A DNA stretch of 64,000 bases from an uncultured Nostoc sp. (GTDB taxonomy: Bacteria > Cyanobacteriota > Cyanobacteriia > Cyanobacteriales > Nostocaceae): contig NZ_CALMFY010000103.1 of the NCBI RefSeq assembly GCF_937863485.1, positions 62,001 to 126,000 of the forward strand, given 5' to 3'. The notes beneath the pieces are model-generated. The model was not told the DNA's origin and ran no database searches. It was given only the letters and a program-made list of their open reading frames with translations. Shown piece by piece: positions 1 through 7,295 of this stretch. How positions within the stretch are numbered: position 1 is the first letter of the stretch; every line of letters begins with the position of its first letter. The position numbers and the translations under genes are program-made.

Positions 1-491
1 CTTGCCTCACCGATGACTGTCACCCGGATAGTATTGGCATCAACATTCGTGACTGTTATTTCAGTAATTCCCGCAAGTGGTTTTTCGGAACGGAATGTAA
101 ATGCCTCGCCTGACGGTAAGCGCAGCTGGGCATTAGGAATATTAGCAATAAAACTATTACCAGCACTGCGATTAGTAACTTGTAACTGCTCACCTTTGGT
201 AGTTTGTAAAATAACTTCCACACTTTTAGCGGTGGGATTAGCTTTCACTGCCGTCACTTGCACAACTTCTACTGAGGGCGTGTTTGGCGGTGCAGGCGAC
301 TGCACAAGCTGTTGAGCGCTGGCGATCGGATGCTCTATTAAATGACGAATCTTTGAAGTTAGCGTGGATTTTGACTTTTCATTGCTTGATTTAACATCTG
401 CCCATCCTGGTGAAATAGTTACAGCACTCAGACATCCCGTAAAGAGTGCCAGCCACAGATAAACACAATTAAAAAACCGCCAACGCTTCAT
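1..491 (-). CDS. TonB-dependent siderophore receptor, N-terminal part (partial)
   Basis: The frame starts with ATG at 491-489 and runs off the left window edge, so only about 163 N-terminal residues are seen. A GGAGG ribosome-binding site lies about 8 bases upstream. The first 30 residues form a signal peptide (basic start, hydrophobic core, ending near SPGWADV). A linker rich in Ser, Lys and Pro follows. From about residue 85 (VEVVQVTAVKANPTAKSVEV) the sequence looks like an AMIN domain, which in cyanobacteria precedes the plug of outer-membrane siderophore receptors. The plug and barrel lie outside the window, so the receptor call rests on this architecture and on the AraC/PchR-like regulator gene just upstream. 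An AMIN-containing cell-wall protein such as AmiC is the main alternative. Confidence 0.72.
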   Translation of the reverse strand, partial: MKRWRFFNCVYLWLALFTGCLSAVTISPGWADVKSSNEKSKSTLTSKIRHLIEHPIASAQQLVQSPAPPNTPSVEVVQVTAVKANPTAKSVEVILQTTKGEQLQVTNRSAGNSFIANIPNAQLRLPSGEAFTFRSEKPLAGITEITVTNVDANTIRVTVIGEA

Positions 492-544
492 AACAACTCC
501 CTCCACACCTGCTCACAAAACTTTGCTTATTGACACGCCTTGCA

Positions 545-567
545 ATCCTCCAGCAACACTGGAGGAT
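545..567. promoter_or_regulatory. Perfect 9-bp dyad in the leader of the receptor gene
   Basis: ATCCTCCAG, a 5-base spacer, then CTGGAGGAT. It lies about 55-77 bases upstream of the receptor start codon, between it and the AraC-type gene. It could be an operator for a dimeric regulator or a leader hairpin. There is no U-run after it, so a terminator is unlikely. No convincing iron-regulator (FurA) box was recognised next to it. Confidence 0.4.
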
Positions 568-650
568 GACTTCGGTAAAAAATCTGGATTATTGCAATTA
601 TTTCTTAGTTCTCAGTGAAATAGAGTGTACAAAAGAGTTGGCAATCAAGT

Positions 651-1634
651 CTACTCAGAAACGGCTTCAGATCCCGAAACGGACTTCTTGCCTATTAAAC
701 ATTTCCCTGGCGTAATGCCGAACCTGCGTCTGAAGGCAGATGCAAAGTGTCCCAAGTTACAATAACCGACTAGGTTGGCAACCTCAGCAACAGAGAGATT
801 GCCTTGCCGCAATAGTTCCTCTGCCCACTCCATACGCTGATTGGTTATGTAGCTAAATACAGTTGTGCCAAAGAGTTCCTGAAATCCACGTCGCAGAGTG
901 CGATCGCTCACCCCCACCAACTGCGATAATTCCAGCAATGACGGCGGATTATCTATACGGGAGTGCAAAATTTCTCTGGCATGATGAATTCGGGCGATGG
1001 TTTCTGCCTTCAGTCGTGGTAATGGTTGCACTCCACCTTGATCCACCAGCATTGGAGTTAACTGCAACCTGATCAGTTCCAGCACTCTCACCTGCAAAAA
1101 CATCAGCTTGGCGATTCCTTGATAAGGACAGTTAATGATTTGCTCTGCCACAGAGTGGACAGCAGTAGTCTTTTTGGGCTGTAGCATTATCTGCCAATCA
1201 TCACCTTTCGCCAGTAAGCTGAACTGGGAAGGAATTTCGCCACCTGCTGTCGGAAAAAAGGTTCCCAATAGCGAAGGTGGCATGTGAATATCAACGCCCA
1301 CACTCCGTTGGTGTTTCTGTATCTCCCAAGTCCATGAGCGTTGAACCCCAGCACCAGAGATCAGTGTATCGTCTGTGTTAATTCCTAAAAGCTCTACACA
1401 AAATTGCAGAGGATGATTATATTCAGGAACTTTCATCAATACATCATCGTGATATTCAGAGTCACTAATTGAAAGCAACAAATGGGGATACACCTCAATA
1501 TCTCGCACATATCCTTTGCCTAGAAGTCTTGGCACTTGATAAATAAATTCATTTGATTCTGGGTTTTTCTGGCTGTTCATTTCAGCTTCTGCCCATAGTT
1601 TACTGTACTCTTTTGTCGTCAGGGTAATGGTCAT
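651..1634 (-). CDS. AraC family transcriptional regulator (PchR-like)
   Basis: This 327-residue protein carries a C-terminal AraC/XylS DNA-binding domain with two helix-turn-helix units over about residues 215-315. The first unit contains LLELSQLVGVSDRTLRRGFQ, and the second ends in the family signature around GHFASAFRRRFGITPG. The N-terminal 200 residues are a poorly conserved sensing region, as in PchR-type regulators that respond to ferric siderophores. It lies immediately upstream of, and in the same direction as, the receptor gene, the standard regulator-receptor arrangement in cyanobacterial siderophore loci. Activation of the receptor gene is therefore likely but inferred. No good Shine-Dalgarno sequence is visible before the ATG at 1634. 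Confidence 0.88.
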   Translation of the reverse strand: MTITLTTKEYSKLWAEAEMNSQKNPESNEFIYQVPRLLGKGYVRDIEVYPHLLLSISDSEYHDDVLMKVPEYNHPLQFCVELLGINTDDTLISGAGVQRSWTWEIQKHQRSVGVDIHMPPSLLGTFFPTAGGEIPSQFSLLAKGDDWQIMLQPKKTTAVHSVAEQIINCPYQGIAKLMFLQVRVLELIRLQLTPMLVDQGGVQPLPRLKAETIARIHHAREILHSRIDNPPSLLELSQLVGVSDRTLRRGFQELFGTTVFSYITNQRMEWAEELLRQGNLSVAEVANLVGYCNLGHFASAFRRRFGITPGKCLIGKKSVSGSEAVSE

Positions 1635-2176
1635 GGTTAGTAGTAATAATAATTTTTATTAATAATTATAGTTTAGTATGGCGTTAGCGGAGCTTACGGT
1701 CGGTATCGCTTATGGCAGTTTTCAGTCACCACATAAGACACGCGACGCCGAATAGCCAGCCGTAGGCATCGCCCAAATTTTTTCGTCACTCATTCTTAAT
1801 AGCTGGCGATCGCATCCGACATACCTTAGTTAGTACTCCAAAAAGGTGATGTCTACGACGGGCGTAGCTGCGGCACCTGATATACCCTAGTTATGGATCT
1901 GGCTGTTAGCTGCTTATAGCTTAATTAATTACAGTCATTCCAAGCGGAGCGTACTCCTTCCCTACGAGACGCTACACGAACAAAGAAGCAAGCTACGCGG
2001 TAGTGTCTCCAAGAGTTGCAATCCCAGCCGCAAGCGAATTGCTTCATTTCGCTACCCGTCTTTGTCAAAAGACGGGTAGCGAACGAGTTCTCCAAAGGAG
2101 GACGCTGCATACCCTACGGGAAGGCTGCGCCAACGCAATGACATTGTGTAATTAATTATGTTTGCCTACTTATTTT
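1635..2176. repeat. Gene-free spacer filled with dispersed Nostoc repeats
   Basis: No convincing gene lies here. The spacer holds several short repeat types found elsewhere in the window: the block around 1849-1872 (GATGTCTACGACGGGC type, also near 31372), blocks rich in CTACGAGACGCTAC around 1957-1975, and AAGAGTTGC near 2010. A strong hairpin sits at 2048-2083. The upstream end should contain the promoter of the AraC-type gene; no consensus is evident. Confidence 0.6.
2048..2083. repeat. Perfect 16-bp inverted repeat (hairpin element)
   Basis: The arms at 2048-2063 and 2068-2083 are exactly complementary with a 4-base loop (core GCTACCCGTCTTT). It is about 95 bases beyond the 3' end of the leftward peptidase gene at 2177 and could act in transcript end formation, but no U-run follows. 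It more likely belongs to a dispersed palindromic repeat family. Confidence 0.6.
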
Positions 2177-3559
2177 TTAACAACTCACTAAATCTTCCAC
2201 AGCACTGGCACTATTTGGTAATGCGGCTGTTAAAACTTCGCTCCCTACTTCAGTAACTAATACATCATCTTCGATGCGGATTCCGCGGACATCGGCAAAT
2301 TCAGATAAACGTTGCCAATTCACCACATTCTGATATTTTGAGCGGACATTGGTATCATTTAAAATTGCTGGTACTTGATAAAAACCAGGTTCAATTGTGA
2401 CTAACATTCCTGGACGCAAAGGACGATTTAAACGCAGGTAGCCTAAGCCAAAGCGATCGCTTCTTTCACGCCCTTCTTCATACCCTGCTAAATCGCCCAA
2501 ATCTTCCATATCATGAACATCTAAACCCAGTATATGACCGACTCCATGAGGGAAAAACAGTGCGTGGGCATCCATTTCTACTAAATCTTGGGGATTTCCT
2601 TGTAAAATGCCTAACCCTACTAAACCTTCAGCGATAACTGTGGCAGCTAGCAAATGAATATCTCCATACTCTACACCAGGGTGTATTTTGGCAATGCAAG
2701 CATCATGGGCTGCTAGTACGACATTATAAATATCTCTCTGGGTGGATGAAAACTTCCCGGAAACTGGCCACGTGCGAGTGACATCACCTGCCCAACCCAT
2801 CTCAGTTTCAGCGCCAACATCGGCAAGCAATAAGTCACCTGGTTGTAAAGGGTAGTGATAGTGTTCGTTATGCAAAACTTCACCGTGAACTGTAACAATA
2901 CTGTTGTAGGAAGTGGTCATATTGTGGGCAATAATTACTCCTTCCATCGCTGCCCGAACTTCTGCTTCCAGCTTCGCTTTTGGTGTTGCTGCCATACCAA
3001 CTTTGTGCGCCTCAACGGTGACAGCTGCCGCTTTTCGCAACTGGGTTAATGCAGCATCATCATGAGTTAGGCGCAGAGAAACGATCGCCTTAGCTAACTC
3101 CAAGTCAATTCCTTGGGGAGGACTTTGTGGTAAAACCCATCTATTTAATAGCTGCGATTGTTGCGTCCAAGTAGCTGCATCTTGTACAGCAAGTGTGGCA
3201 GCATCTTCTACCCAAGATTCTAATTCTGCCATTGGCCTTGCCACATCCGCCCCAATCTTCTGGGCTATTTCCTCGCGCGTTGGCGTTTCTCCATGCCAAA
3301 GGGCGCTGCTGGGTGATGGATCGTCGATGAATAGTTCTAGCTTACCCGCTTCTAGACGAATTGCCGCCTTTGATAATGGCAGTCCGGCAAAGTAGAGGAA
3401 ATGACTGCTAGCGCGAAACGGAAGAAGATTTGCTGGAAAGTTACGCGGACTGTTGCTACCTGACCACAGAATTACTGGAAAATCAATGAGGTTGGCTAGT
3501 TGTTGGCGTCGCAGACGTAAAGTATCCACGAGGGAAGTAGAAGTTTGTTGGATAAGCAT
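2177..3559 (-). CDS. pepP: Xaa-Pro aminopeptidase (M24B family)
   Basis: The 460-residue protein has the aminopeptidase P layout: an N-terminal creatinase-like domain (about 1-165) and a C-terminal pita-bread metallopeptidase domain (about 175-445). The five metal ligands expected for a di-manganese site are present: Asp247 and Asp259 (in LLLADVGAE and AGDVTRTW), His342 (GVGHILGLDVHD), Glu390 (VTIEPGFY) and Glu430 (GIRIEDD). The enzyme removes N-terminal residues that precede proline and is cytosolic. Length matches cyanobacterial orthologues. It appears to be a single-gene unit, with its ATG at 3559 and a small lipoprotein gene further upstream in the same direction. Confidence 0.95.
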   Translation of the reverse strand: MLIQQTSTSLVDTLRLRRQQLANLIDFPVILWSGSNSPRNFPANLLPFRASSHFLYFAGLPLSKAAIRLEAGKLELFIDDPSPSSALWHGETPTREEIAQKIGADVARPMAELESWVEDAATLAVQDAATWTQQSQLLNRWVLPQSPPQGIDLELAKAIVSLRLTHDDAALTQLRKAAAVTVEAHKVGMAATPKAKLEAEVRAAMEGVIIAHNMTTSYNSIVTVHGEVLHNEHYHYPLQPGDLLLADVGAETEMGWAGDVTRTWPVSGKFSSTQRDIYNVVLAAHDACIAKIHPGVEYGDIHLLAATVIAEGLVGLGILQGNPQDLVEMDAHALFFPHGVGHILGLDVHDMEDLGDLAGYEEGRERSDRFGLGYLRLNRPLRPGMLVTIEPGFYQVPAILNDTNVRSKYQNVVNWQRLSEFADVRGIRIEDDVLVTEVGSEVLTAALPNSASAVEDLVSC

Positions 3560-3593
3560 AAATGGAAACTCAAGGTTATAGTTTTGTCTTTAT

Positions 3594-3848
3594 TTAGTCG
3601 TTATCTTCTTTATCGTCATCGTCTTTATCATTCTTGCGATGTTTGTCATCGTCATTTTTGTCCTTCTGGTTAGTTTGGTTAGGCTGTTGGGTAGGTTGTA
3701 GGACTGATTTTTGTTGCTCAGTTGGAGCAGATGGCCGCGGTACCTCAACAACACAACTAACTAATCCTCCAGAAATTAGCGTTAAGTTGACAGCAGCAAA
3801 GATGCTTCTGAAGATTTTTATCCTCATGTTTTCGTTTTGCTTGAACAT
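3594..3848 (-). CDS. Small acidic lipoprotein-like hypothetical protein
   Basis: An 84-residue reading frame, or 77 residues if it starts at the second Met (MRIKIF). The N-terminus looks like a lipoprotein signal: basic start, hydrophobic stretch, then LVSC, which fits a lipobox with Cys32. The mature part is Pro/Gln-rich and then almost only Lys, Asp, Asn and His, ending in a run of Asp and Glu. This low-complexity charged tail could bind cations, but no function can be assigned. It lies 34 bases upstream of pepP in the same direction. The gene is plausible but not certain because of its small size and biased composition. Confidence 0.55.
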   Translation of the reverse strand: MFKQNENMRIKIFRSIFAAVNLTLISGGLVSCVVEVPRPSAPTEQQKSVLQPTQQPNQTNQKDKNDDDKHRKNDKDDDDKEDND

Positions 3849-3897
3849 TGACCCCAGTTTTTGGAGATTGTATTCCTAATTTATAAGGTACTGTATC

Positions 3898-4033
3898 AGG
3901 ACTTACGCAAAATCATGATAAAACGAACCGCAAAGGAGAGGCAGCGCGTTGCGGGGGTTCCCCCCGTTGTAGCGACTGCCGTCGCAAAGGACACAAAGGA
4001 ATAAGAGTTTCAGAGAGTTCTTGCCTAAGTCCT
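3898..4033. mobile_element. MITE-like element, AGGACTTACGCA family, copy 1
   Basis: A 136-bp segment ends in near-perfect inverted repeats: AGGACTTACGCA at 3898-3909 and its complement (as AGGACTTAGGCA) at 4022-4033. The interior carries CGCAAAGGACACAAAGGAA, also found between the two M16 genes at about 9043-9069. It codes for nothing and matches in its ends two further copies at 10919-11126 and 50835-51045. The rest of the 3849-4191 spacer shows nothing else recognisable. Confidence 0.6.
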
Positions 4034-4191
4034 GTGTATATGGGGGTTCTGATTTGGATGTAACACGCGCTTTGGTAGCACGGTGCTAACCTACGAACGA
4101 TTAGCCGTCTGAGAATAATCGTAACGCTCGGCATAAATCTTTAACGCACTCCTGAGAAATATATTGCTGTCTAACTTTTAAAGCGACTCTA

Positions 4192-4992
4192 ATGAGACAA
4201 ATCATTACTCAGGTTGATGCTTTCACCAGTACACCTTTCGCAGGGAATCCTGCTGCTGTCTGTGTTTTGCCTACTCCCCAAGACAAACGCTGGATGCAGA
4301 ACGTAGCGCAGGAGATGAATTTATCTGAGACGGCTTTTTTAGTTAGACAGGATGATGGCTTCACTCTGCGTTGGTTTACGCCCACGGTGGAAGTACCGCT
4401 TTGTGGTCACGCAACCTTAGCTAGTGCCCATGTACTTTGGTCAGAGGGACATTTGTCACCGAATGAAGCTGCGCGTTTCTACACCAAAAGCGGAGTGCTG
4501 ATTGCAAAGTTGCAAGGTGAGTGGATTGAGTTAGATTTTCCTGTGAATCACTCACAAGAAACGATCGCTCCTCCAGAACTCAGGGAGGCTTTGGGTGTAC
4601 CATACAAATCTGTCTTGCAGAATTCACTAGGTTATTTAGTGGAATTGGAATCGGAAGACTTGGTGCGGCAAATGCAGCCTAATTTTCAATTACTAAAAAC
4701 GTTGCCTGTTTCTGATGTTATAGTCACCAGCATTGCTTCTTTAGATTTAGATTATGATTTCGTCTCTCGCTTCTTTGCACCAGGAGTAGGTATTAATGAA
4801 GACCCCGTTACTGGGGCTGCCCATTGTTGTCTCGCTGCGTTTTGGCGCGATCGCTTGCACAAAGATGAGTTATTGGCTTATCAGGCATCCAGTCGCGGTG
4901 GGGTAGTGAAAGTACGCTATACAGGAGGCGATCGCGTTTTTCTTGCCGGACAAGCTGTAACTGTTATGCGAGGTGAGTTAATTACTGCATAA
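4192..4992 (+). CDS. PhzF family isomerase
   Basis: The 266 residues match the PhzF/YddE diaminopimelate-epimerase fold over the whole length. The start QVDAFTSTPFAGNPAAVCVL is the family signature, and the proposed catalytic acid Glu46 sits in NLSETAFL. GHATLASAHVL and the C-terminal DPVTGAAHCCLAAFW motif of the second half-domain are also present. In Pseudomonas, PhzF isomerises a dihydroxyanthranilate during phenazine synthesis; cyanobacterial members have no established substrate and no phenazine genes are near. A degraded copy of the last 65 bases of this gene occurs at about 5531-5596, on the far side of the DUF29 gene. Confidence 0.9.
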   Translation: MRQIITQVDAFTSTPFAGNPAAVCVLPTPQDKRWMQNVAQEMNLSETAFLVRQDDGFTLRWFTPTVEVPLCGHATLASAHVLWSEGHLSPNEAARFYTKSGVLIAKLQGEWIELDFPVNHSQETIAPPELREALGVPYKSVLQNSLGYLVELESEDLVRQMQPNFQLLKTLPVSDVIVTSIASLDLDYDFVSRFFAPGVGINEDPVTGAAHCCLAAFWRDRLHKDELLAYQASSRGGVVKVRYTGGDRVFLAGQAVTVMRGELITA

Positions 4993-5000
4993 ACCTAATA

Positions 5001-5465
5001 TTACAAATCAATTGCATCCGGCAAAAACTCAGCATCGAGAACTTGGGGAATGGGATAAGGACATTTCACTGGAAACGTATCTATTGGTAGTTCAGTTTCA
5101 TTACTAGCAGCTTTCAATCCGCGATGGTAACATTGGGCTAAAATTTCTTCTGGATAGGACTTGAGGCTGGGACTCTCTTGTAACAAATCTGTAATCCGGT
5201 TGCGTTGTTCATTAATCGTATTTTGCCAGGAGCCACTCCGCAAACTAGACTGATATTGCCACATGAGCAAATGCTGTAATAATACTTCCAAGCGGCTTTT
5301 TAATTCCCGCCGATCTGACCGTCCCAAGTTTTCAATCTCCTCAATCACAGCGTCCCAGTCTACCTGTTCAAATTGTCCAGCCCGAATGAGTTGTAGAGTC
5401 TGTTCTGTCCATGCTACAAAGTCTATTTCATACAACTGGGCTGCGCTTTTCGGAATCGGGGTCAT
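5001..5465 (-). CDS. DUF29 domain-containing protein
   Basis: A 154-residue, largely helical protein of the DUF29 family. Signatures are YEIDFVAWTEQTLQLI at the N-terminus, DWDAVIEEIENLGRSDRREL, and the aromatic LLMWQYQ segment. The start is taken at Met (CAT at 5463-5465) because the family begins here; an in-frame Met 18 codons upstream (5519) would add an unrelated leader. The family is expanded in cyanobacteria and its function is unknown. The gene is convergent with phzF with an 8-base gap and is bracketed by the phzF 3' end and a degenerate copy of that end, so it may have arrived by a local duplication or insertion. Confidence 0.85.
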   Translation of the reverse strand: MTPIPKSAAQLYEIDFVAWTEQTLQLIRAGQFEQVDWDAVIEEIENLGRSDRRELKSRLEVLLQHLLMWQYQSSLRSGSWQNTINEQRNRITDLLQESPSLKSYPEEILAQCYHRGLKAASNETELPIDTFPVKCPYPIPQVLDAEFLPDAIDL

Positions 5466-5530
5466 GAGCTTGCTGCAATCCACGATCAACGAACTAAATT
5501 TGAAATCTTTTACACCCATCTTAACGTTAG

Positions 5531-5596
5531 GGGGCGAAGCGATCGCGTCTTTCTCGCCGCAGCCGTAACTGTTATGCGAGATGAGTTAATTACCGC
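5531..5596 (+). pseudogene. Duplicated remnant of the phzF 3' end
   Basis: About 65 bases here align with the last codons of phzF at 4923-4989. The shared part includes GTAACTGTTATGCGAG and GAGTTAATTAC, with scattered substitutions and small gaps. The two copies flank the DUF29 gene in direct orientation. This looks like the tail of a lost second phzF copy or the footprint of an insertion. Confidence 0.6.
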
Positions 5597-5629
5597 TTCA
5601 TTTTAATAAGCTAACATGGTGAAATGTTA

Positions 5630-5839
5630 TTGTTAGTCGATACAATCGCATTGTTAGTCGATACAATCGCATTGTTAGTCGATACAATCGCATTGTTAGT
5701 GAATACAAATGCATTGTCAGTCGATACAATCGCATTGTTAGTGAATACAAATGCATTGTCAGTCGATACAATCGCATTGTCAGTCGATACAATCGCATTG
5801 TCAGTCGATACAATCGCATTGTTAGTCAATACAATCGCA
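5630..5839. repeat. Tandem array of ten 21-bp units
   Basis: Ten head-to-tail units of exactly 21 bases. The commonest unit starts TTGTTAGTCGATACAATCGC. Units 4 (5693-5713) and 6 (5735-5755) share a variant with GAATACAAATGCA, so part of the array grew in 42-bp steps. Each unit has short complementary ends (TTGT/ACAA). Because 21 is a multiple of three, several frames stay open across it; these are artefacts. Confidence 0.95.
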
Positions 5840-5921
5840 TTGCAGTAGGTTGCATTTAGATGTGTATTAATGAAACATTCCCGCAGGGTAGCAGCAAAAC
5901 AATGCCAAAATTGAAAAGCTC

Positions 5922-5954
5922 AGATTCCCGACTTTTAAGAGAAGTCGGGAATCT
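5922..5954 (+). terminator. Perfect 13-bp hairpin, repeat-derived
   Basis: Arms 5922-5934 and 5942-5954 (AGATTCCCGACTT and its complement) enclose a 7-base loop, and a T-rich stretch follows. It may end transcription, but the same sequence type recurs at 48652-48686, so it is better seen as a dispersed palindromic repeat. Confidence 0.5.
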
Positions 5955-6048
5955 TGTTTCTGCGCGTTTGATTTAGGACTGCTATATATACGATTAAGTT
6001 TTTTTCATTTGTCACAATATTAAAAGAAGCCTATATTTAGTTTTAAAA

Positions 6049-6489
6049 ATGTCTGCTAAAAATACAAATAGTCGAAATCTGCTCATATCTGGTGACTGGC
6101 CAATCGAGCAATTACCTGGACTGAGCCACGAAGAACAATCTCAACTGCAAAATTATGGGATTACTAGCACAGTAGCGCTAGTCAAACAAGGCAAGACTCT
6201 AGAGGCACGGCTGGCGTTAGCAAATAAACTACAGATTCATCTTCAGTATGTAAATAAATGGATGGCTTTAGCTGACTTGGCGCGTATTCCCAGTGTAGGC
6301 GTACAATATTGTGGTTTATTGCTCCATGCAGGTATTGGTTCTGTAGCACAGTTGGCTCAGACTCCGACTCACAGATTGCACCAACAAATTATGCGTTTGC
6401 AAGTAGCAACAATGCAACGACGAGATTTGTGTCCAGCGATTGAGCTAGTACAACAGTGGAGTCAGCAAGCGAAAGCAATCATTAGTTAG
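6049..6489 (+). CDS. DUF4332 domain protein (helix-hairpin-helix)
   Basis: A 146-residue soluble protein with tandem helix-hairpin-helix-like units. LPGLSHEEQSQLQNYGITST (about 24-43) and IPSVGVQYCGLLLHAGIGSV (about 80-99) have the pattern of the DUF4332 family. Such folds often bind nucleic acids without sequence specificity, but no function is established for cyanobacterial members. The ATG at 6049 follows an A/T-rich leader without a clear ribosome-binding site. The downstream gene is convergent. Confidence 0.8.
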   Translation: MSAKNTNSRNLLISGDWPIEQLPGLSHEEQSQLQNYGITSTVALVKQGKTLEARLALANKLQIHLQYVNKWMALADLARIPSVGVQYCGLLLHAGIGSVAQLAQTPTHRLHQQIMRLQVATMQRRDLCPAIELVQQWSQQAKAIIS

Positions 6490-6530
6490 GAATGAGGAGT
6501 TAAAATTCATAATTCATAATTTATGATTCT

Positions 6531-7145
6531 TCACTCTTTGGCTAAAACACCATTAAGGAAGATATCAGCGAGTCCTTCTGCCATTTCCTGCATTTGTTGG
6601 GGGGAAGCATCAGGTTCTATGAGGGTGTTGTTAGAAAAACCTGCGATCGCAAACATTCCCAAGAAAACTTTAGCAACCAGCTTGGCATCCATTTGGCGAT
6701 AAATGCCTTTGTCCATCGCTGTTTGAAAGAACGCTTCGCCGACATCGGTCATTTTAGTAATCACTTCTAATTGGATGCGATCGCGCAAATCGGGGTGAAA
6801 CTGCACCTCCATAAAACAAACGCGCATCAAATCGGCATTTTTTTGGAAATTCCACATCCGGCGACGCATCACTTGAGCTACGGCTTTATAGCTGCCCATC
6901 TCACTCAATTCTGTCAGCAAATCTGTAAGAATCTCTACCCAGCCACTCGTAGCTACTTCCACCAAAATTGCCTTTTTATTGGGAAAATGACGAAATAGAG
7001 TACCTTCAGCTACACCTGCCGCCTGTGCTAAATCACGGGTGGTAGTGCCGTCAAATCCCTGAGCGGCGAACAATCGTTGTGCTGCCTGTAAAATCCGGGT
7101 GCGCGTCTGAGCCTCTGAGGGTGGGGAAGAATTAAAAACTCGCAT
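6531..7145 (-). CDS. TetR/AcrR family transcriptional regulator
   Basis: The 204 residues start with a typical TetR DNA-binding domain at about 12-60: TRTRILQAAQRLFAAQGFDG, then TTRDLAQAAGVAEGTLFRHF, then PNKKAILVEV. The remaining 140 residues are the all-helical ligand-binding and dimerisation part. The gene is divergent from the M16 peptidase pair that starts at 7296, with a 150-bp shared spacer. Autoregulation or control of the peptidase genes is therefore possible but not shown. Confidence 0.92.
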   Translation of the reverse strand: MRVFNSSPPSEAQTRTRILQAAQRLFAAQGFDGTTTRDLAQAAGVAEGTLFRHFPNKKAILVEVATSGWVEILTDLLTELSEMGSYKAVAQVMRRRMWNFQKNADLMRVCFMEVQFHPDLRDRIQLEVITKMTDVGEAFFQTAMDKGIYRQMDAKLVAKVFLGMFAIAGFSNNTLIEPDASPQQMQEMAEGLADIFLNGVLAKE

Positions 7146-7295
7146 AACAGTTATGGTGAGATTTGCAGAACAAAATTTGTAGCATTATTGTCTAACATCA
7201 AGTAAAAAAGCCACTGAAAGCTTAATACAAGATTAACGTCCTTTTGCTAAGTACCCTGTTTCTTAGGTAGTGTAACTTTATCTTAATTTTCGCTT

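Noticed and set aside
13..315. 100-codon + strand frame at the left edge
   Set aside because: It is the complement of the receptor gene, which has a signal peptide, ribosome-binding site and domain similarity.
1925..2110. 61-codon frame in the spacer after the AraC gene
   Set aside because: It runs through dispersed palindromic repeats and resembles no protein.
3913..4134. 73-codon leftward frame
   Set aside because: Most of it lies inside the MITE-like element 3898-4033; no homology or ribosome-binding site.
5630..5839. Array considered as CRISPR
   Set aside because: Units are contiguous with no unique spacers, and no cas genes are near.
5598..5848. Several frames across the 21-bp array, including MRLYRLT-type repeats
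   Set aside because: A 21-base unit keeps several frames open automatically; flanks give no start signal and composition is meaningless.
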